A stretch of DNA of 43,194 nt from Sphingobacterium sp. (GCA_031277685.1 JAITLV010000109.1:1-43194), one strand, 5' to 3'. Counted from the first letter of the stretch, positions 16,370 through 26,079 are shown. Notes: generated by a model from the sequence alone, not told the origin. Numbers and translations: made by a program.

Positions 16370-18424
16370 ATGTATATGGTTATATCAGTTCGTTTATTCC
16401 GTCGTTCGGGAAGAAAGTTGCTTCCCTATTGTTTTGCAGTTGTATTGTCTTTGGGTTTTAGTTCCGGTACCGTCCGTGCGCAGGAATTTGAGACTAAAAT
16501 ACCCAATGGATCAAATACGGTCGTAGCGATTAATCTGGCGAAGGTGGTCGAATACACGGAAGCTTCCACACTAAATAAAATGCTGGATCGGATTGGTTTT
16601 TTCAAACATTTTGAAAAGAAAAGTATTGACCTGCAAAGGGATTTCCAGCAAACCGGCGTGGATGCAAAAGGGATCGCATTATACTACAGAAATAATAGTG
16701 ATAGCTTGCTGTACGGTGAGATGATCATTCCGATCAATGACAGTGATCGCTTTGAAAGGTTGCTGAATATGCAGGGCACTGCACTGCCGGCTTTGAACGG
16801 TTATCGTCGCTTCAAAACGATGGATGGGCAGTTGCTGGCCTGGAATGCCAAGGAATTCAGGGTGCTTAAGGGAGAAGTTGATCCTACTTATTTTGCCAAT
16901 GATTCTATTGCAGCATTATATGGTATTGAAAATATAGATTACGCTGCCGCTGCTGTTGCAGCAGCAGATGAGGCTGAGGCTACGGCTAATTGTGCAGATT
17001 CTGTATTAATGGATTCTGCAACCGTGGAATGGGAAGCATTTGACTTTGATACATTACAAGCTGAGATACAGCAAGAGGAGGGAGAACCTTTGAACGTCTA
17101 TAACAGTGCCACAGCTGCTGACACGAGTGTCTATGAGGATCATATCAACTATGATTCACTTGATACGGCTTTTGAAGAAGTAAATAGACGAAATGATTCC
17201 ATTAAGAATATCTTATTGGACAAATGGTTATTGCGTGAACAGGAACAACTATTGAGCGGTAGCTATCCAAATATAACTGCACAAGAACAAGCGCGTTTTC
17301 TAAAGAATGTGGATATTGCACGTGTATGGCTTCCCAAGGTTGACGGTTTTTATAATGGTCTGCATTCCGTGCGTTCCATTGTAGATGCGTATTATCATAC
17401 AAGCAATTTTTCTTTGGAAAATGACTATAAGGACATGTTTTTTGATCTGACACAACAGAAAAATAAAATTAAGCTTAAAACTGGAGTAACCTTAGGCAAA
17501 GATTTAGTGAAACTGACTAAACAATTGTATGCAAGGAAGCCAAATCCAAAGTTTGCAAAGTATTTAACAGCGGAAACGCTAGGTTATTTTAATGTTAATG
17601 TGAATACTGAAGCTTACCTAAAAGAAATACCGGCATTTTTTGCAAAAAACCTGAAAAAATATTTTGGAAAAGAGAATGAGGTACTTGAGCTAATGGCGCT
17701 TGGACTTGAAATTGCACTCGATGAAAAAGCTGTTGCCAAAATTATGCCCGGAGATAATCTCGTCGTTGTTAATGGAATCGCTAATTTGAAGATCGACTAT
17801 GTTGATTACGATTATGACGATAATTATGATTTAAAGGAGGTTAATAAAACCAAGGAAGAGAAAGTGGCATCTTTTATCTGGATGTTTACATCAGAAGATC
17901 AAAGGATCATCAAAAAGGCATTGGATGTCGCGGTATCAAAGACTGATGCTACCTTTTCGGAAGGTATCTATAGAATCAAACTAGGCAATGACAAGGATTT
18001 TCCGTTATACCTGATGTTCGTCGAAGATCTAGTGATGATCAGTAATGATAGCCTGCAGCTAAATAAAATTCTGCATAAGGATAACTATCCGACCAAACCC
18101 AATAAATCTTTTGCTAAGCTAATGAAGGGAAGTAAATTTTCTGCGGCTTTCCAAACCAAGAAAATACCAGCGTTGACAAAAGATCTGAATCTTGTATTGG
18201 GCAATAGCTGGCACGCTACATTAGCAGAATTGAATAATTATGGTAATTTTACGTTGAGTTCTAAAGGAATTGTGGGCAATAGATTGGAAACTGATTTGCA
18301 ACTGGAGTTGCCTGAAAAGGCAAGCAATGGACTACAGTTTATGATCAACCAATTGCTCGATGGAATTGTACCCGATAAACAAGCCGAGCTTGACAACCCA
18401 ATAGATATAACTGACAATGATTAA
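16370..18424 (+). CDS. Secreted or envelope protein of unknown function (684 aa), related to the next gene product
   Basis: A signal peptide is likely (RRSGRKLLP, a hydrophobic stretch, then VRAQEFETK), with cleavage near residue 38. The mature part starts with SNTVVAINLAKVVE and resembles the large DUF4836-like envelope proteins of Bacteroidota in style; I am not certain of the family. An acidic, low-complexity insert lies at about residues 185-275, rich in Ala, Asp and Glu. A second acidic patch (DYVDYDYDDNYD) lies at about 465. The last 8 bases overlap the next gene, so the two are translationally coupled. No enzymatic motif is seen. ATG at 16376 is an alternative start that does not affect the mature protein. 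Confidence 0.85.
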   Translation: MYMVISVRLFRRSGRKLLPYCFAVVLSLGFSSGTVRAQEFETKIPNGSNTVVAINLAKVVEYTEASTLNKMLDRIGFFKHFEKKSIDLQRDFQQTGVDAKGIALYYRNNSDSLLYGEMIIPINDSDRFERLLNMQGTALPALNGYRRFKTMDGQLLAWNAKEFRVLKGEVDPTYFANDSIAALYGIENIDYAAAAVAAADEAEATANCADSVLMDSATVEWEAFDFDTLQAEIQQEEGEPLNVYNSATAADTSVYEDHINYDSLDTAFEEVNRRNDSIKNILLDKWLLREQEQLLSGSYPNITAQEQARFLKNVDIARVWLPKVDGFYNGLHSVRSIVDAYYHTSNFSLENDYKDMFFDLTQQKNKIKLKTGVTLGKDLVKLTKQLYARKPNPKFAKYLTAETLGYFNVNVNTEAYLKEIPAFFAKNLKKYFGKENEVLELMALGLEIALDEKAVAKIMPGDNLVVVNGIANLKIDYVDYDYDDNYDLKEVNKTKEEKVASFIWMFTSEDQRIIKKALDVAVSKTDATFSEGIYRIKLGNDKDFPLYLMFVEDLVMISNDSLQLNKILHKDNYPTKPNKSFAKLMKGSKFSAAFQTKKIPALTKDLNLVLGNSWHATLAELNNYGNFTLSSKGIVGNRLETDLQLELPEKASNGLQFMINQLLDGIVPDKQAELDNPIDITDND

Positions 18425-19700
18425 AAAAGGAATAATTTGGACTTTAGGTGTTATTATAGTACTGGCGATAATAGGCTGGGGAATCTATATCATTCGACAA
18501 CAGCAGTCGTATCAATCTGTTGTTCATAAGAAGAGCCGGGCTTTATTGACAATTTCCTTGGATGATATCCTATTGAACCAATTTTTTGATAGATGGCAAA
18601 CTGCACCAAAAGGAGGGCAGGACTTCGCCAAAAAATTGAATAAACTAAAGGACAATGGAATAGACATTAAGGCCAATGTATTTCTTTTTTCACTGGAAGA
18701 CAATGCAAAAAACTTCTATGCATTTTTTGATTTGAAAGATGAGAAGCAGTTTTTGACCTTTTTGAAAGCGGGTTTGGTCGTTGACACGATTGAGAATAAT
18801 ATTGCTCCGGGGGTAAGCTACGCATATCAGGAATCAAATAAGATTGCATTTGTATGGAAAGGGAAAGAGCTGTTGGTAGCACTGGGCTTTAATCTTGACA
18901 AAAAGAAAGACGAAATGCTGCGGTTGATCCAATCGGAGACAGAGCGGATCACCATCGAAAGCTTTATCAATCATCCGAGTAAATTGACCCGTAAATCTTT
19001 GCGCTACAGTGATATTTCTACGAAAAATTTTATAGAGTTTGATTTGAAAGGTAATCATATTGAGGTTCTGGGTGAGCTTCAGTCCAATAGCTGGAATTTC
19101 CCACAAGAATATCTTGTGCGGGAGTTAGTCAAGGAAAATTATATCAGTAAGGGCTGGATCAATTTTCCGAACGAAAGGTTAAAGACCGCTATAAAGGACA
19201 TTTTGGTCGATCTTCCGATACTAGCGGATTCAATTATGGCTCATGCGAAGGGAGATTATGTGGATATTGAGGTGTTGAATAATCAGGTTGTACAAATGGA
19301 TACCATTATTAATTATGCCGTTGATGATAATTTTGAGACAGTGGAGGAAAAGACAGCGTATGAAAGTAAAGTGCCAAATGTAAGGCTGAGTATACGTGGA
19401 GACAGAAATTTACCGAAATTTCTTCCCAATAAGTTGTTTTACCAATGGTTTCAGAAAGTTGATGATCAGTCTTATATGTTGTCAACAGCATCAGATGTGG
19501 ACAAATTACAACCAAAATATACAAAGACCAATAGTCTTTCCCATGTTGCAGTTCATCTTGCAGATTGGCCGAATGCCATCAAAATTACGCCAATGTCAAT
19601 GCTAAAAACCATTGCTTCCGATATGGATCTCAACGTGAAAGTTACGCGTCCGAATCAACTTATCCTCCAGGGTACGATTCGGGATTATTCGCATGAATAA
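18417..19700 (+). CDS. Membrane-anchored protein of unknown function (427 aa), probable paralogue of the preceding gene product
   Basis: An N-terminal transmembrane helix (about residues 5-26, GIIWTLGVIIVLAIIGWGIY) anchors a large extracytoplasmic domain. The order of segments parallels the 684-residue neighbour: SRALLTISLDDIL versus SNTVVAINLAKVV, then an NGIDIKANVFLF strand versus TGVDAKGIALYY, then a KQFLTFLK-like helix. This suggests a shared fold. The start overlaps the preceding gene by 8 bases. No catalytic motif is visible and no function is proposed beyond an envelope role. Confidence 0.82.
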   Translation: MIKKGIIWTLGVIIVLAIIGWGIYIIRQQQSYQSVVHKKSRALLTISLDDILLNQFFDRWQTAPKGGQDFAKKLNKLKDNGIDIKANVFLFSLEDNAKNFYAFFDLKDEKQFLTFLKAGLVVDTIENNIAPGVSYAYQESNKIAFVWKGKELLVALGFNLDKKKDEMLRLIQSETERITIESFINHPSKLTRKSLRYSDISTKNFIEFDLKGNHIEVLGELQSNSWNFPQEYLVRELVKENYISKGWINFPNERLKTAIKDILVDLPILADSIMAHAKGDYVDIEVLNNQVVQMDTIINYAVDDNFETVEEKTAYESKVPNVRLSIRGDRNLPKFLPNKLFYQWFQKVDDQSYMLSTASDVDKLQPKYTKTNSLSHVAVHLADWPNAIKITPMSMLKTIASDMDLNVKVTRPNQLILQGTIRDYSHE

Positions 19701-19797
19701 TCGAGCAGGTCATCATTAGGACACCACTGTTTGTTCGTAAATCCAAAACATTCTCTGTGAGTAGGTGGTTTATTCATACAAACAATGATGATCAAGT

Positions 19798-20799
19798 ATG
19801 GATATTAGGACCAAAAGTAGAAGCCAGATAAAGACGTATTGGCGCATTTTGAAGAGTAGCGTTACCGGATTTCTAAATGAAGATTCTATGAAATATAGTG
19901 CTTCTTTGTCTTATTATACCGTTTTTTCAATTGGCCCTATACTTGTTTTGATCATCGCCCTTGCTGGCATTTTTTATGGTGAAGATGCCATAGAGGGCAA
20001 AGTTTTCATGGAATTACGGGGACTTGTGGGCAATAGTGCGGCCAAACAGATTCAGGAAGTTATTCAAAACCTAGAACTGTCAGGTAAATCAAATATGGCT
20101 CTGCTAATTAGCAGTATTACGTTGATTTTAGGAGCAACAAGTGTATTTGGGGATATCCAAAATTCAATCAATAAAATATGGCATGTCCGGGCCAAACCAA
20201 AGAAGGGCTGGTTAAAGTTGATTCAGGACCGGCTGCTGTCTTCCTCTTTAGTTATTGGTCTAGGTTTTTTGCTGGTGGTTACTTTGATTATCAACGGTGT
20301 AATTTTAGCCCTAACCGGACAGTTACAACGTTATTTTCCTGATATGACAGTGATGCTGGTTGACGGGATCAATTTTGCACTGTCGTTTGGTATTATATTT
20401 GTCCTCTTCAGCATTATTTTTAAAGTACTCCCTGATGTCAATATCCAGTGGCGGACTGTACGTGCAGGCGCCTTATTTACGGCTATTTTGTTTGTTCTGG
20501 GCCGTTATTTGATCGGAATATATCTGGAGCATTCGGCAACTCAGGATACCTATGGTGCTGCTGGTTCCTTTGTCCTGATTTTACTGTGGGTATATTATAC
20601 GGCTGCTATATTATATTTTGGAGCAATCTACACGAGAGAGTATGCAACTGTGATGGGGATCCCAATAGAGCCGGCCCAATTTGCGGTGCATGTGGAGACC
20701 CAGGAGATCGAACGGGCAGGCGGCGAGATTCCTCCAGCACCCTTGACACAGGAAGAAAAGAGCGTAGAAGTTGATCCGACGGACGATCGCAAAGACTAG
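19798..20799 (+). CDS. YihY/BrkB family inner-membrane protein
   Basis: This 333-residue integral membrane protein has about six transmembrane helices between residues 30 and 285. Family landmarks are the N-terminal MKYSASLSYYTVFSIGPILV, then LILGATSVFGDIQNSINKIW, and the helix RAGALFTAILFVLGRYLIG, followed by YGAAGSFVLILLWVYYTAAI. The C-terminal 50 residues are hydrophilic and charged. Family members were once misnamed ribonuclease BN; a transport role is suspected but not proven. It is 97 bases downstream of the previous gene with no clear terminator between, and it is convergent with the next gene. Confidence 0.93.
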   Translation: MDIRTKSRSQIKTYWRILKSSVTGFLNEDSMKYSASLSYYTVFSIGPILVLIIALAGIFYGEDAIEGKVFMELRGLVGNSAAKQIQEVIQNLELSGKSNMALLISSITLILGATSVFGDIQNSINKIWHVRAKPKKGWLKLIQDRLLSSSLVIGLGFLLVVTLIINGVILALTGQLQRYFPDMTVMLVDGINFALSFGIIFVLFSIIFKVLPDVNIQWRTVRAGALFTAILFVLGRYLIGIYLEHSATQDTYGAAGSFVLILLWVYYTAAILYFGAIYTREYATVMGIPIEPAQFAVHVETQEIERAGGEIPPAPLTQEEKSVEVDPTDDRKD

Positions 20800-20882
20800 G
20801 ACCTCGTTGGCAGAATTTTTACCGCTGCACAATCTTTAAAATAAACCTGCTTGTCCTGCGGGAATCAAATTTAATTTGAGTC

Positions 20883-21596
20883 CTATGGTGAAGCTATGTC
20901 TTCGGTGTCAGTGGCGTTTTTTTCGCGGTATAACTTTTCGCCAATAGAACCCTTATCGCCTAGAGCGCGTCCTTTAATAAGCCATGAAGTTCCGAATAAA
21001 AAGAGTGCTATCGCTTCAAATACAAGTGTTGCGTGTCCAAAAAGCTTCAACGGAATTAATGCAATACATACAAGTATACCATATCCGCAAAATCGGTAGA
21101 TGTTATTTTCATTTAGGATACTCATAGGAATCTCTCCGTTGGATTCTTGCCCAATTGTAAATACATGGATGGAAAGGAAGGCAAAGGTCAGAAAAAGTAT
21201 CGCTGCAAATCCATAGTGCAATTCTTTCAAACCAATAGAAATCAGTGTGCATTGGGTGCAACTGGTACCTATCGGATCTGTTGGAATAAATGCGACAGCA
21301 ATTGCCATAAAACCAGCAAGATTTGTGAGGAGGTTATCATTCTTCCAGATGACGCTGTTGCCATTCCCTTTATAGCAGATAAGAAATAGCCCTACGGCAC
21401 ATAGCGTCCCGGTGAAAATTTCCCTTAGGTTTGTAAAGTAATAGTGGCTTATGGAAGGTTGGATAGCTGTGTTAAAAAACTTGAATAGTGAAAGTAAAAC
21501 TAAAATAATGGGTAAAAAAATACCCAAATAACCGATCGCTCTGCGTAGTCTTCTATAGGCAAAAAGATTTTGGTTCTGAATTTTTTTGATATGCAT
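20883..21596 (-). CDS. Multi-spanning membrane protein of unknown function
   Basis: This is a 237-residue protein with about six transmembrane helices. Conserved-looking elements are IQPSISHYYFTNLREIFTGTLCAVGLFLICYKG after helix 1 (helix 2 included), a short loop with CTQC, and KELHYGFAAILFLTFAFLSIHVF. I recognise this arrangement (a PSIS-Y-Y-T-R-ref loop followed by F-YKG, and a later LHY) from hypothetical membrane proteins in Bacteroidota and Proteobacteria, without a known function. It is convergent with the YihY gene and has its own TATATTTG element with a leader of about 85 bases. Confidence 0.82.
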   Translation of the reverse strand: MHIKKIQNQNLFAYRRLRRAIGYLGIFLPIILVLLSLFKFFNTAIQPSISHYYFTNLREIFTGTLCAVGLFLICYKGNGNSVIWKNDNLLTNLAGFMAIAVAFIPTDPIGTSCTQCTLISIGLKELHYGFAAILFLTFAFLSIHVFTIGQESNGEIPMSILNENNIYRFCGYGILVCIALIPLKLFGHATLVFEAIALFLFGTSWLIKGRALGDKGSIGEKLYREKNATDTEDIASP

Positions 21597-21685
21597 AAAC
21601 AGGACAACTGATAGATTAAAAAAATCTCACTATGTCATTTGAAAAATAACATGATGCGTATGGACTAAGCTAAAATAGACCTAAG

Positions 21686-21693
21686 CAAATATA
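21686..21693 (-). promoter_or_regulatory. -7 element of the unknown membrane protein gene
   Basis: TATATTTG on the minus strand fits TAnnTTTG, 89 bases before the start codon. That distance is longer than for other genes here, so the match may be chance. Confidence 0.35.
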
Positions 21694-21789
21694 AATCTTG
21701 AATTTGATGAATGAAGATTTTTTTAAAGAAATTTGAAACTTTATTTTTCAACTCAGATCGAGTTTCTATACCCTGGATTGGAGGCAATT

Positions 21790-22431
21790 TTATAGTAAGC
21801 TCTCTCTGGAAATGACAGATAGCAATTCGGCGGTATCGCATACGTTGAATTTTTGCGATAAGTATTTATAATAGGTGTCTATGGTAGAGCTGTTTAAGCC
21901 CATCGTAATTGCAATTTCCGCTTTTGTTTTTCCTTGCGCCAAATAGCGGAGTAGCTCCATTTCACGGCGGGTTAAGGACGGAAGAGAATTGCAATTATCC
22001 ACTGATCTATTTAACAGAGTATTGGCTTCTGGACTTAATACGATCTCGCCACGCATGACTTTTTCAATAGCTTCCAGGATGGCTGTAGCTTCTGTACTTT
22101 TTAGGATAAAACCAGCCCCGCCATGATGCAAAAGATCAATGATAGTGCTTCTTTCCAGTGCGCTACTCATCCCTAATACACGAACCTTCGGAAATTTTTC
22201 TTTAACCTCCCGACAGACATCTATTCCACGGCCGTCGCTGAGAAACATGTCTACTAAGAGTAAATCTATTTTTTTGACTTTGATAAAATCGTTGAATAAT
22301 GCAATGCTTGGAAAACCAATGGCTATTGCATTGGAGATATTACTCTTGATCAAGTCTTGAATACCATCCAATACCATTGGATGGTCGTCTAATATCGCTA
22401 TAATCAATTCGCTATCGTACATAAATCTCAA
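21790..22431 (-). CDS. NarL/FixJ-type response regulator (pair 2)
   Basis: This is a response regulator of 213 residues (210 if the second Met at residue 4 is used). The receiver has the acidic pair in ILDDHPMVLDG, the phospho-acceptor D61 (LLLVDMFLSDGRG) and the conserved lysine in GFILKSTEA. The C-terminal LuxR-type helix-turn-helix contains LTRREMELLRYLAQGKTKAE and LNSSTIDTYYKYLSQKF, where the recognition helix differs from pair 1 (TIDTYYKYL instead of TVESHRKNL). The start overlaps the kinase stop by about 20 bases, so the pair is co-transcribed and translationally coupled. Confidence 0.93.
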   Translation of the reverse strand: MRFMYDSELIIAILDDHPMVLDGIQDLIKSNISNAIAIGFPSIALFNDFIKVKKIDLLLVDMFLSDGRGIDVCREVKEKFPKVRVLGMSSALERSTIIDLLHHGGAGFILKSTEATAILEAIEKVMRGEIVLSPEANTLLNRSVDNCNSLPSLTRREMELLRYLAQGKTKAEIAITMGLNSSTIDTYYKYLSQKFNVCDTAELLSVISRESLL

Positions 22432-24367
22432 TGTTTACGGAAGTACCGTTTTGGGGATCACTCGCGATTGACAACTTGCCTTTGAGAAAGTTGACCCTGT
22501 TCCGGATATTTTTTAGACCAATTCCTTCTGCGTTTGAAAGGTCTTTTAGATCAAATCCCTTGCCATTATCATCCACTGTGATCAAAATAGTATCCAGTTC
22601 CTGAATGAGTTGTACCAGAATCTTTTTTGCTTTGCCATGCTTGATCGCATTAGTCAATAATTCCTGTACGATACGATATATATGCACCGTATTGGCCATA
22701 GAAAGATCCGTTAATACGTCGTTGGATTGGAATTCTATCTGCACTTCAGAACTCATCATATCAGCACATAGATCATGTAAAGCTGTTTCAAGTCCATTTT
22801 TCAGTAAACTTTCGGGCATCATTCCCCGTGCGGTCCTTCTGAGCTCACCAATAGCGATGCCCAATTGATCATTTGCCTTTTGCACTAGGGATGCTTTATC
22901 TCCCGCAGGATCTGAAAGCCTCAGTTTTATTCCACTCAGGGTACCGCCGATGCCGTCGTGTAGGTCCCGTGCAATCCGTATGCGCTCGCGGTCTTCACCT
23001 TCAAGCAGGGCCTGTGATATTTTTAGCTCCTGATCTCGTCCGATTTCCTCCAGGCGATTTTTATTATTCTTTTTATTTGTTCTTAACACGTAGAAAAGAA
23101 ATAGCAAGATTACTAAAAGTGCCGACGCACTGATACCCAAAACTAAATTCAGCAAAACCTGATTTTTGCTTTTCAGTATAGCTTCACGCTGCTCATTTTC
23201 CAAAAGGGCAATCCTTTTCTCTTTTTCCGAAGTTTGATAGTTAATTTCTAGATCGTGTATCTCTACTTCCATATTTTCATACTTGGTACTGTCTGAAATA
23301 GCGGAATATAGTTTCTGAAAAGTATAGGCGGTCTTATAGTCGCCATCCCTGCTAGCGATAAGTGCTACATCCTGCGCGTGGCTGGCAGCGATGGATTGAC
23401 GATCATCCTCTTTTGCCATTTCAAATAAAGTAAGCGCAGCTTGCTTCGCTTGTTTATTGTCTTTGGCTAAATTGGCGACCTCATACTTGGAATTATAAAA
23501 ATCATAATAATTGGTGCGGCTCTTGAGATTTTTGAGCGCCTTTTCTGCTTGTGCTAGGGCTGCCCTGGATTTCTTTAAGTCTTTCTTTCTGACGTAATAC
23601 CATGTCAGATAGGCATAATATCGACCGGAGTATAAGTTGGAAGTTCCTACTTGATCAAGATAAGACTTTACTTTATCAAGATAGGTTTTCATAAGCAGTA
23701 GGTCATTCTGTCCGTATGTAATTAATGCGGCTGTAAGATAGGTGACAATTTTATGTTCAGGATCAAAATTATTCTTGTTTAGAAAATCGATCCCTTTTAA
23801 AATATAGATTGTAGCCTTATCGTAGTCCTCTAGTTCATTAAAAGTGGCTGCAATATTCTCCAAAGTGACATGATAAAGCCTATTGTCCTTTATCTTTTCA
23901 AATATTGGTAGATTTTCAATTAAAAGTTCAGCTGATTTCTTGAGGTGACCGGTGACTTGGTAATTGGCTGCCAGATTATTTTTCGCATAGGCGATGACGC
24001 GCATTTCTTCTGCAGATGTTGCATTTTTTAGGATTTGGACGACCTGATTATTATAATATTTCGCGCTATCCAAATGGATCAATATCGTATGTAGGTAGCC
24101 CATGATCTGGTTACCTTTTGCCTTATATAGTGGCTCCTTTGTTTTACGGGAAAGCGCAAGTGATGTATAACCATATTTAAAGGCCGAAATGCTATCTCCA
24201 CGGAGAAAGTATTCCCGCGTAAGCTTATTGGCAAGTGAAAGTCTGGCCGTGTCGGATTTCGCTGCTATATATCTATTTTTTAAACTATCTATGATGTTGA
24301 TCTCTTGGCCATATACGGCAGATAGCGCTAATATTGCGAAGATAAATTGGACAAGCAGTTTCTTCAT
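22412..24367 (-). CDS. TPR-containing HisKA_3 sensor histidine kinase (pair 2)
   Basis: This is a membrane sensor kinase built like the one at 13385. A signal peptide at about 1-20 ends AVYGQE, periplasmic TPR helices run to about 375, a charged helix follows, and one transmembrane segment spans about 407-429. The HisKA_3 helix holds phospho-acceptor H470 (IARDLHDGIGGTLSG). The HATPase domain has VQELLTNAIKHGKAK and VDDNGKGFD. I placed the start at ATG 24367 (MKKLLVQF); an in-frame GTG two codons upstream (24373) is the alternative. A TAGGTTTG element lies 57 bases upstream. The response regulator gene overlaps its 3' end. Confidence 0.93.
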   Translation of the reverse strand: MKKLLVQFIFAILALSAVYGQEINIIDSLKNRYIAAKSDTARLSLANKLTREYFLRGDSISAFKYGYTSLALSRKTKEPLYKAKGNQIMGYLHTILIHLDSAKYYNNQVVQILKNATSAEEMRVIAYAKNNLAANYQVTGHLKKSAELLIENLPIFEKIKDNRLYHVTLENIAATFNELEDYDKATIYILKGIDFLNKNNFDPEHKIVTYLTAALITYGQNDLLLMKTYLDKVKSYLDQVGTSNLYSGRYYAYLTWYYVRKKDLKKSRAALAQAEKALKNLKSRTNYYDFYNSKYEVANLAKDNKQAKQAALTLFEMAKEDDRQSIAASHAQDVALIASRDGDYKTAYTFQKLYSAISDSTKYENMEVEIHDLEINYQTSEKEKRIALLENEQREAILKSKNQVLLNLVLGISASALLVILLFLFYVLRTNKKNNKNRLEEIGRDQELKISQALLEGEDRERIRIARDLHDGIGGTLSGIKLRLSDPAGDKASLVQKANDQLGIAIGELRRTARGMMPESLLKNGLETALHDLCADMMSSEVQIEFQSNDVLTDLSMANTVHIYRIVQELLTNAIKHGKAKKILVQLIQELDTILITVDDNGKGFDLKDLSNAEGIGLKNIRNRVNFLKGKLSIASDPQNGTSVNIEIYVR

Positions 24368-24424
24368 AAACACTGTTAATTGTATGCTGATCAGTTGCTT
24401 AAAGGTTTTATTTTTGTCTATTTA

Positions 24425-24432
24425 CAAACCTA
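24425..24432 (-). promoter_or_regulatory. -7 element of the second histidine kinase gene
   Basis: TAGGTTTG on the minus strand fits TAnnTTTG, with a TTG about 20 bases upstream at the -33 position. It lies 57 bases before ATG 24367. Confidence 0.5.
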
Positions 24433-24478
24433 TAAAGTATTATCAACTATTACAATACAGATAAACCATTAAATTTAT

Positions 24479-24496
24479 CCTCCTATTTATAGGAGG
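24479..24496. repeat. Short perfect inverted repeat downstream of the acyltransferase gene
   Basis: CCTCCTAT-TT-ATAGGAGG is an 18-bp palindrome with a 2-nt centre, 51 bases beyond the acyltransferase stop. It lacks a T-run, so it is a weak terminator candidate or simply an RNA hairpin. Confidence 0.4.
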
Positions 24497-24547
24497 GTAG
24501 TGTGTTGATTGCAAGTCTTGAACAGATCTTCAATTTTATGTCGGACG

Positions 24548-25690
24548 CTAGTCCTGAGGTTTGGAAGGATCAGTACTTAATGATCTTCGATTTCTTAACC
24601 ATTTCCGAATAGGTTCATCATACCATTTTAAACTAATGTAGGCCAATACTATACTACCAATTAGGATAAGTAGAGCATAAGGCCATGCTTGGGCAATATC
24701 CATTCCAGGATGATTACTGATCCAGGCAACGTAAAAATAGACTATCGGATAATGTACTAAGTAAAGCGGGTAGGAGATAGCACCTAAAAATTTACAAAGT
24801 TTATAGGTATTTTGTGTATGTATTTTGCCACTGGCTCCAAGGTAAACGATAAGCGGGAAAATAATGATGATACAGACCGATTCGTAAACACCATTCAACC
24901 ACAGTCGCTCAGCACCGCCGATACGTGGCATATACAGGACGATGGCTAGCAGGAGGCTGCACCACAAGAAAGCAGACCTAACTCGGGATGGCTTAGCTAT
25001 ACGTGAAAGCAATAAACCAGCAAAAAAAGGATACATTGTTCGCGTAATACCGATCTTTAGCTGTTCAATATTTAAGGTCCAACCTCCACTCACATCACCA
25101 TTTGGACTTGTAATTGCTAGATGGGCAAGTGCAATGGCGGCGATCAATACCAAAATAGATAATGCCGTTTTTGACAGCTTGCGGATACCGATTGCATATA
25201 GGATATTGGCAATGTATTCAAAGAATAATGACCAGCCTACACTATTCAATGGATGCATTTCTTGCCAGCCGCGAATATCCAATGATTGCGGTATAGGGAG
25301 TATCGTGTAACCAATAAGCATAACCAGCAACATTTTCCATAGCGGGACAGTATGAATAAGGGGCCATATCGTTGAATCTGTGAAATAAAATCCTATTGCA
25401 CCGAGAGTCATCCCCAATATGACCATCGGCTGAAGCCGTTCGACGCGGCGTTTTAAGAAAGTACCAATACTCATTTTCTGCCATTGGTCATCATAGGCAT
25501 AACCAATCACAAAGCCCGAAAGGAGGAAGAAAAAATCAACGGCAAGATAACCGTGGTTGACTAAAATGTCTAGGTGTCCTGTGCCCAAAGGCTCCGCTAA
25601 GTGGAAAGTAACGACGATAATGGCCGCTACACCACGTAGACCATCCAGGATAGGGTAATGGGTTTTCGTAGTATGACTACTTTGATTCAT
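24548..25690 (-). CDS. Acyltransferase-3 (OafA/YrhL) family membrane protein
   Basis: This is a 380-residue integral membrane protein that moves acyl groups onto extracytoplasmic carbohydrate or lipid acceptors. The N-terminal signature is ILDGLRGVAAIIVVTFHLAE with R19 and H30, followed by LAVDFFFLLSGFVIGYAYDDQW. About ten transmembrane helices follow, and the last soluble tail is basic. ISYPLYLVHYPIVYFYVA near the C-terminus is also family-typical. There is no fused SGNH domain. It stands alone, with no glycan biosynthesis genes beside it, so the acceptor is unknown. Confidence 0.93.
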   Translation of the reverse strand: MNQSSHTTKTHYPILDGLRGVAAIIVVTFHLAEPLGTGHLDILVNHGYLAVDFFFLLSGFVIGYAYDDQWQKMSIGTFLKRRVERLQPMVILGMTLGAIGFYFTDSTIWPLIHTVPLWKMLLVMLIGYTILPIPQSLDIRGWQEMHPLNSVGWSLFFEYIANILYAIGIRKLSKTALSILVLIAAIALAHLAITSPNGDVSGGWTLNIEQLKIGITRTMYPFFAGLLLSRIAKPSRVRSAFLWCSLLLAIVLYMPRIGGAERLWLNGVYESVCIIIIFPLIVYLGASGKIHTQNTYKLCKFLGAISYPLYLVHYPIVYFYVAWISNHPGMDIAQAWPYALLILIGSIVLAYISLKWYDEPIRKWLRNRRSLSTDPSKPQD

Positions 25691-25860
25691 TGGTTGTAAC
25701 GTATGGAATTCAAGTTCGATTATTTGTTTATAATCTGTTATCTAATTAAGTTGGTGAAATTAACTAAATAACTACTCCGAACTCCACCAATTCATATCAA
25801 ACTCTCAACAAATAGTCTCATTTTGTCCTTTGGATCAGGCTGTCCAGATTTTTATAGACT

Positions 25861-26079
25861 TCATGATATTTTTTTTGGCAATAATTCAATCGAATTTTGA
25901 TAGTTAGGTAGGTTTTCTTTCAAATAGGTCGGAAAGATCTGATTGAGAGATGCGTCAAATTTGTCTTTTTTGGACTGTTTTAGAAAAAATATTGTTTCGG
26001 CAATCAATTTGTGATGTTTTTTGTTTGCTCTGTTGGATAATAATTTTTGAGATAGCGAATTGTAATCGGTTCCTTGCAA
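25861..26079 (-). CDS. Doubtful small open frame, possibly a gene fragment
   Basis: This is a 72-codon open frame beginning at TTG immediately after an in-frame stop and containing no ATG. The translation is plausible protein (Lys- and Asn-rich, IFFLKQSKKDKFDASLNQIF), with no recognised family, signal peptide or promoter. It is the only candidate in the 477-base gap between the acyltransferase start (25690) and the gene at 26168; the rest of that gap shows no clear element. It may be the remnant of a longer gene or not a gene. Confidence 0.25.
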   Translation of the reverse strand: MQGTDYNSLSQKLLSNRANKKHHKLIAETIFFLKQSKKDKFDASLNQIFPTYLKENLPNYQNSIELLPKKIS

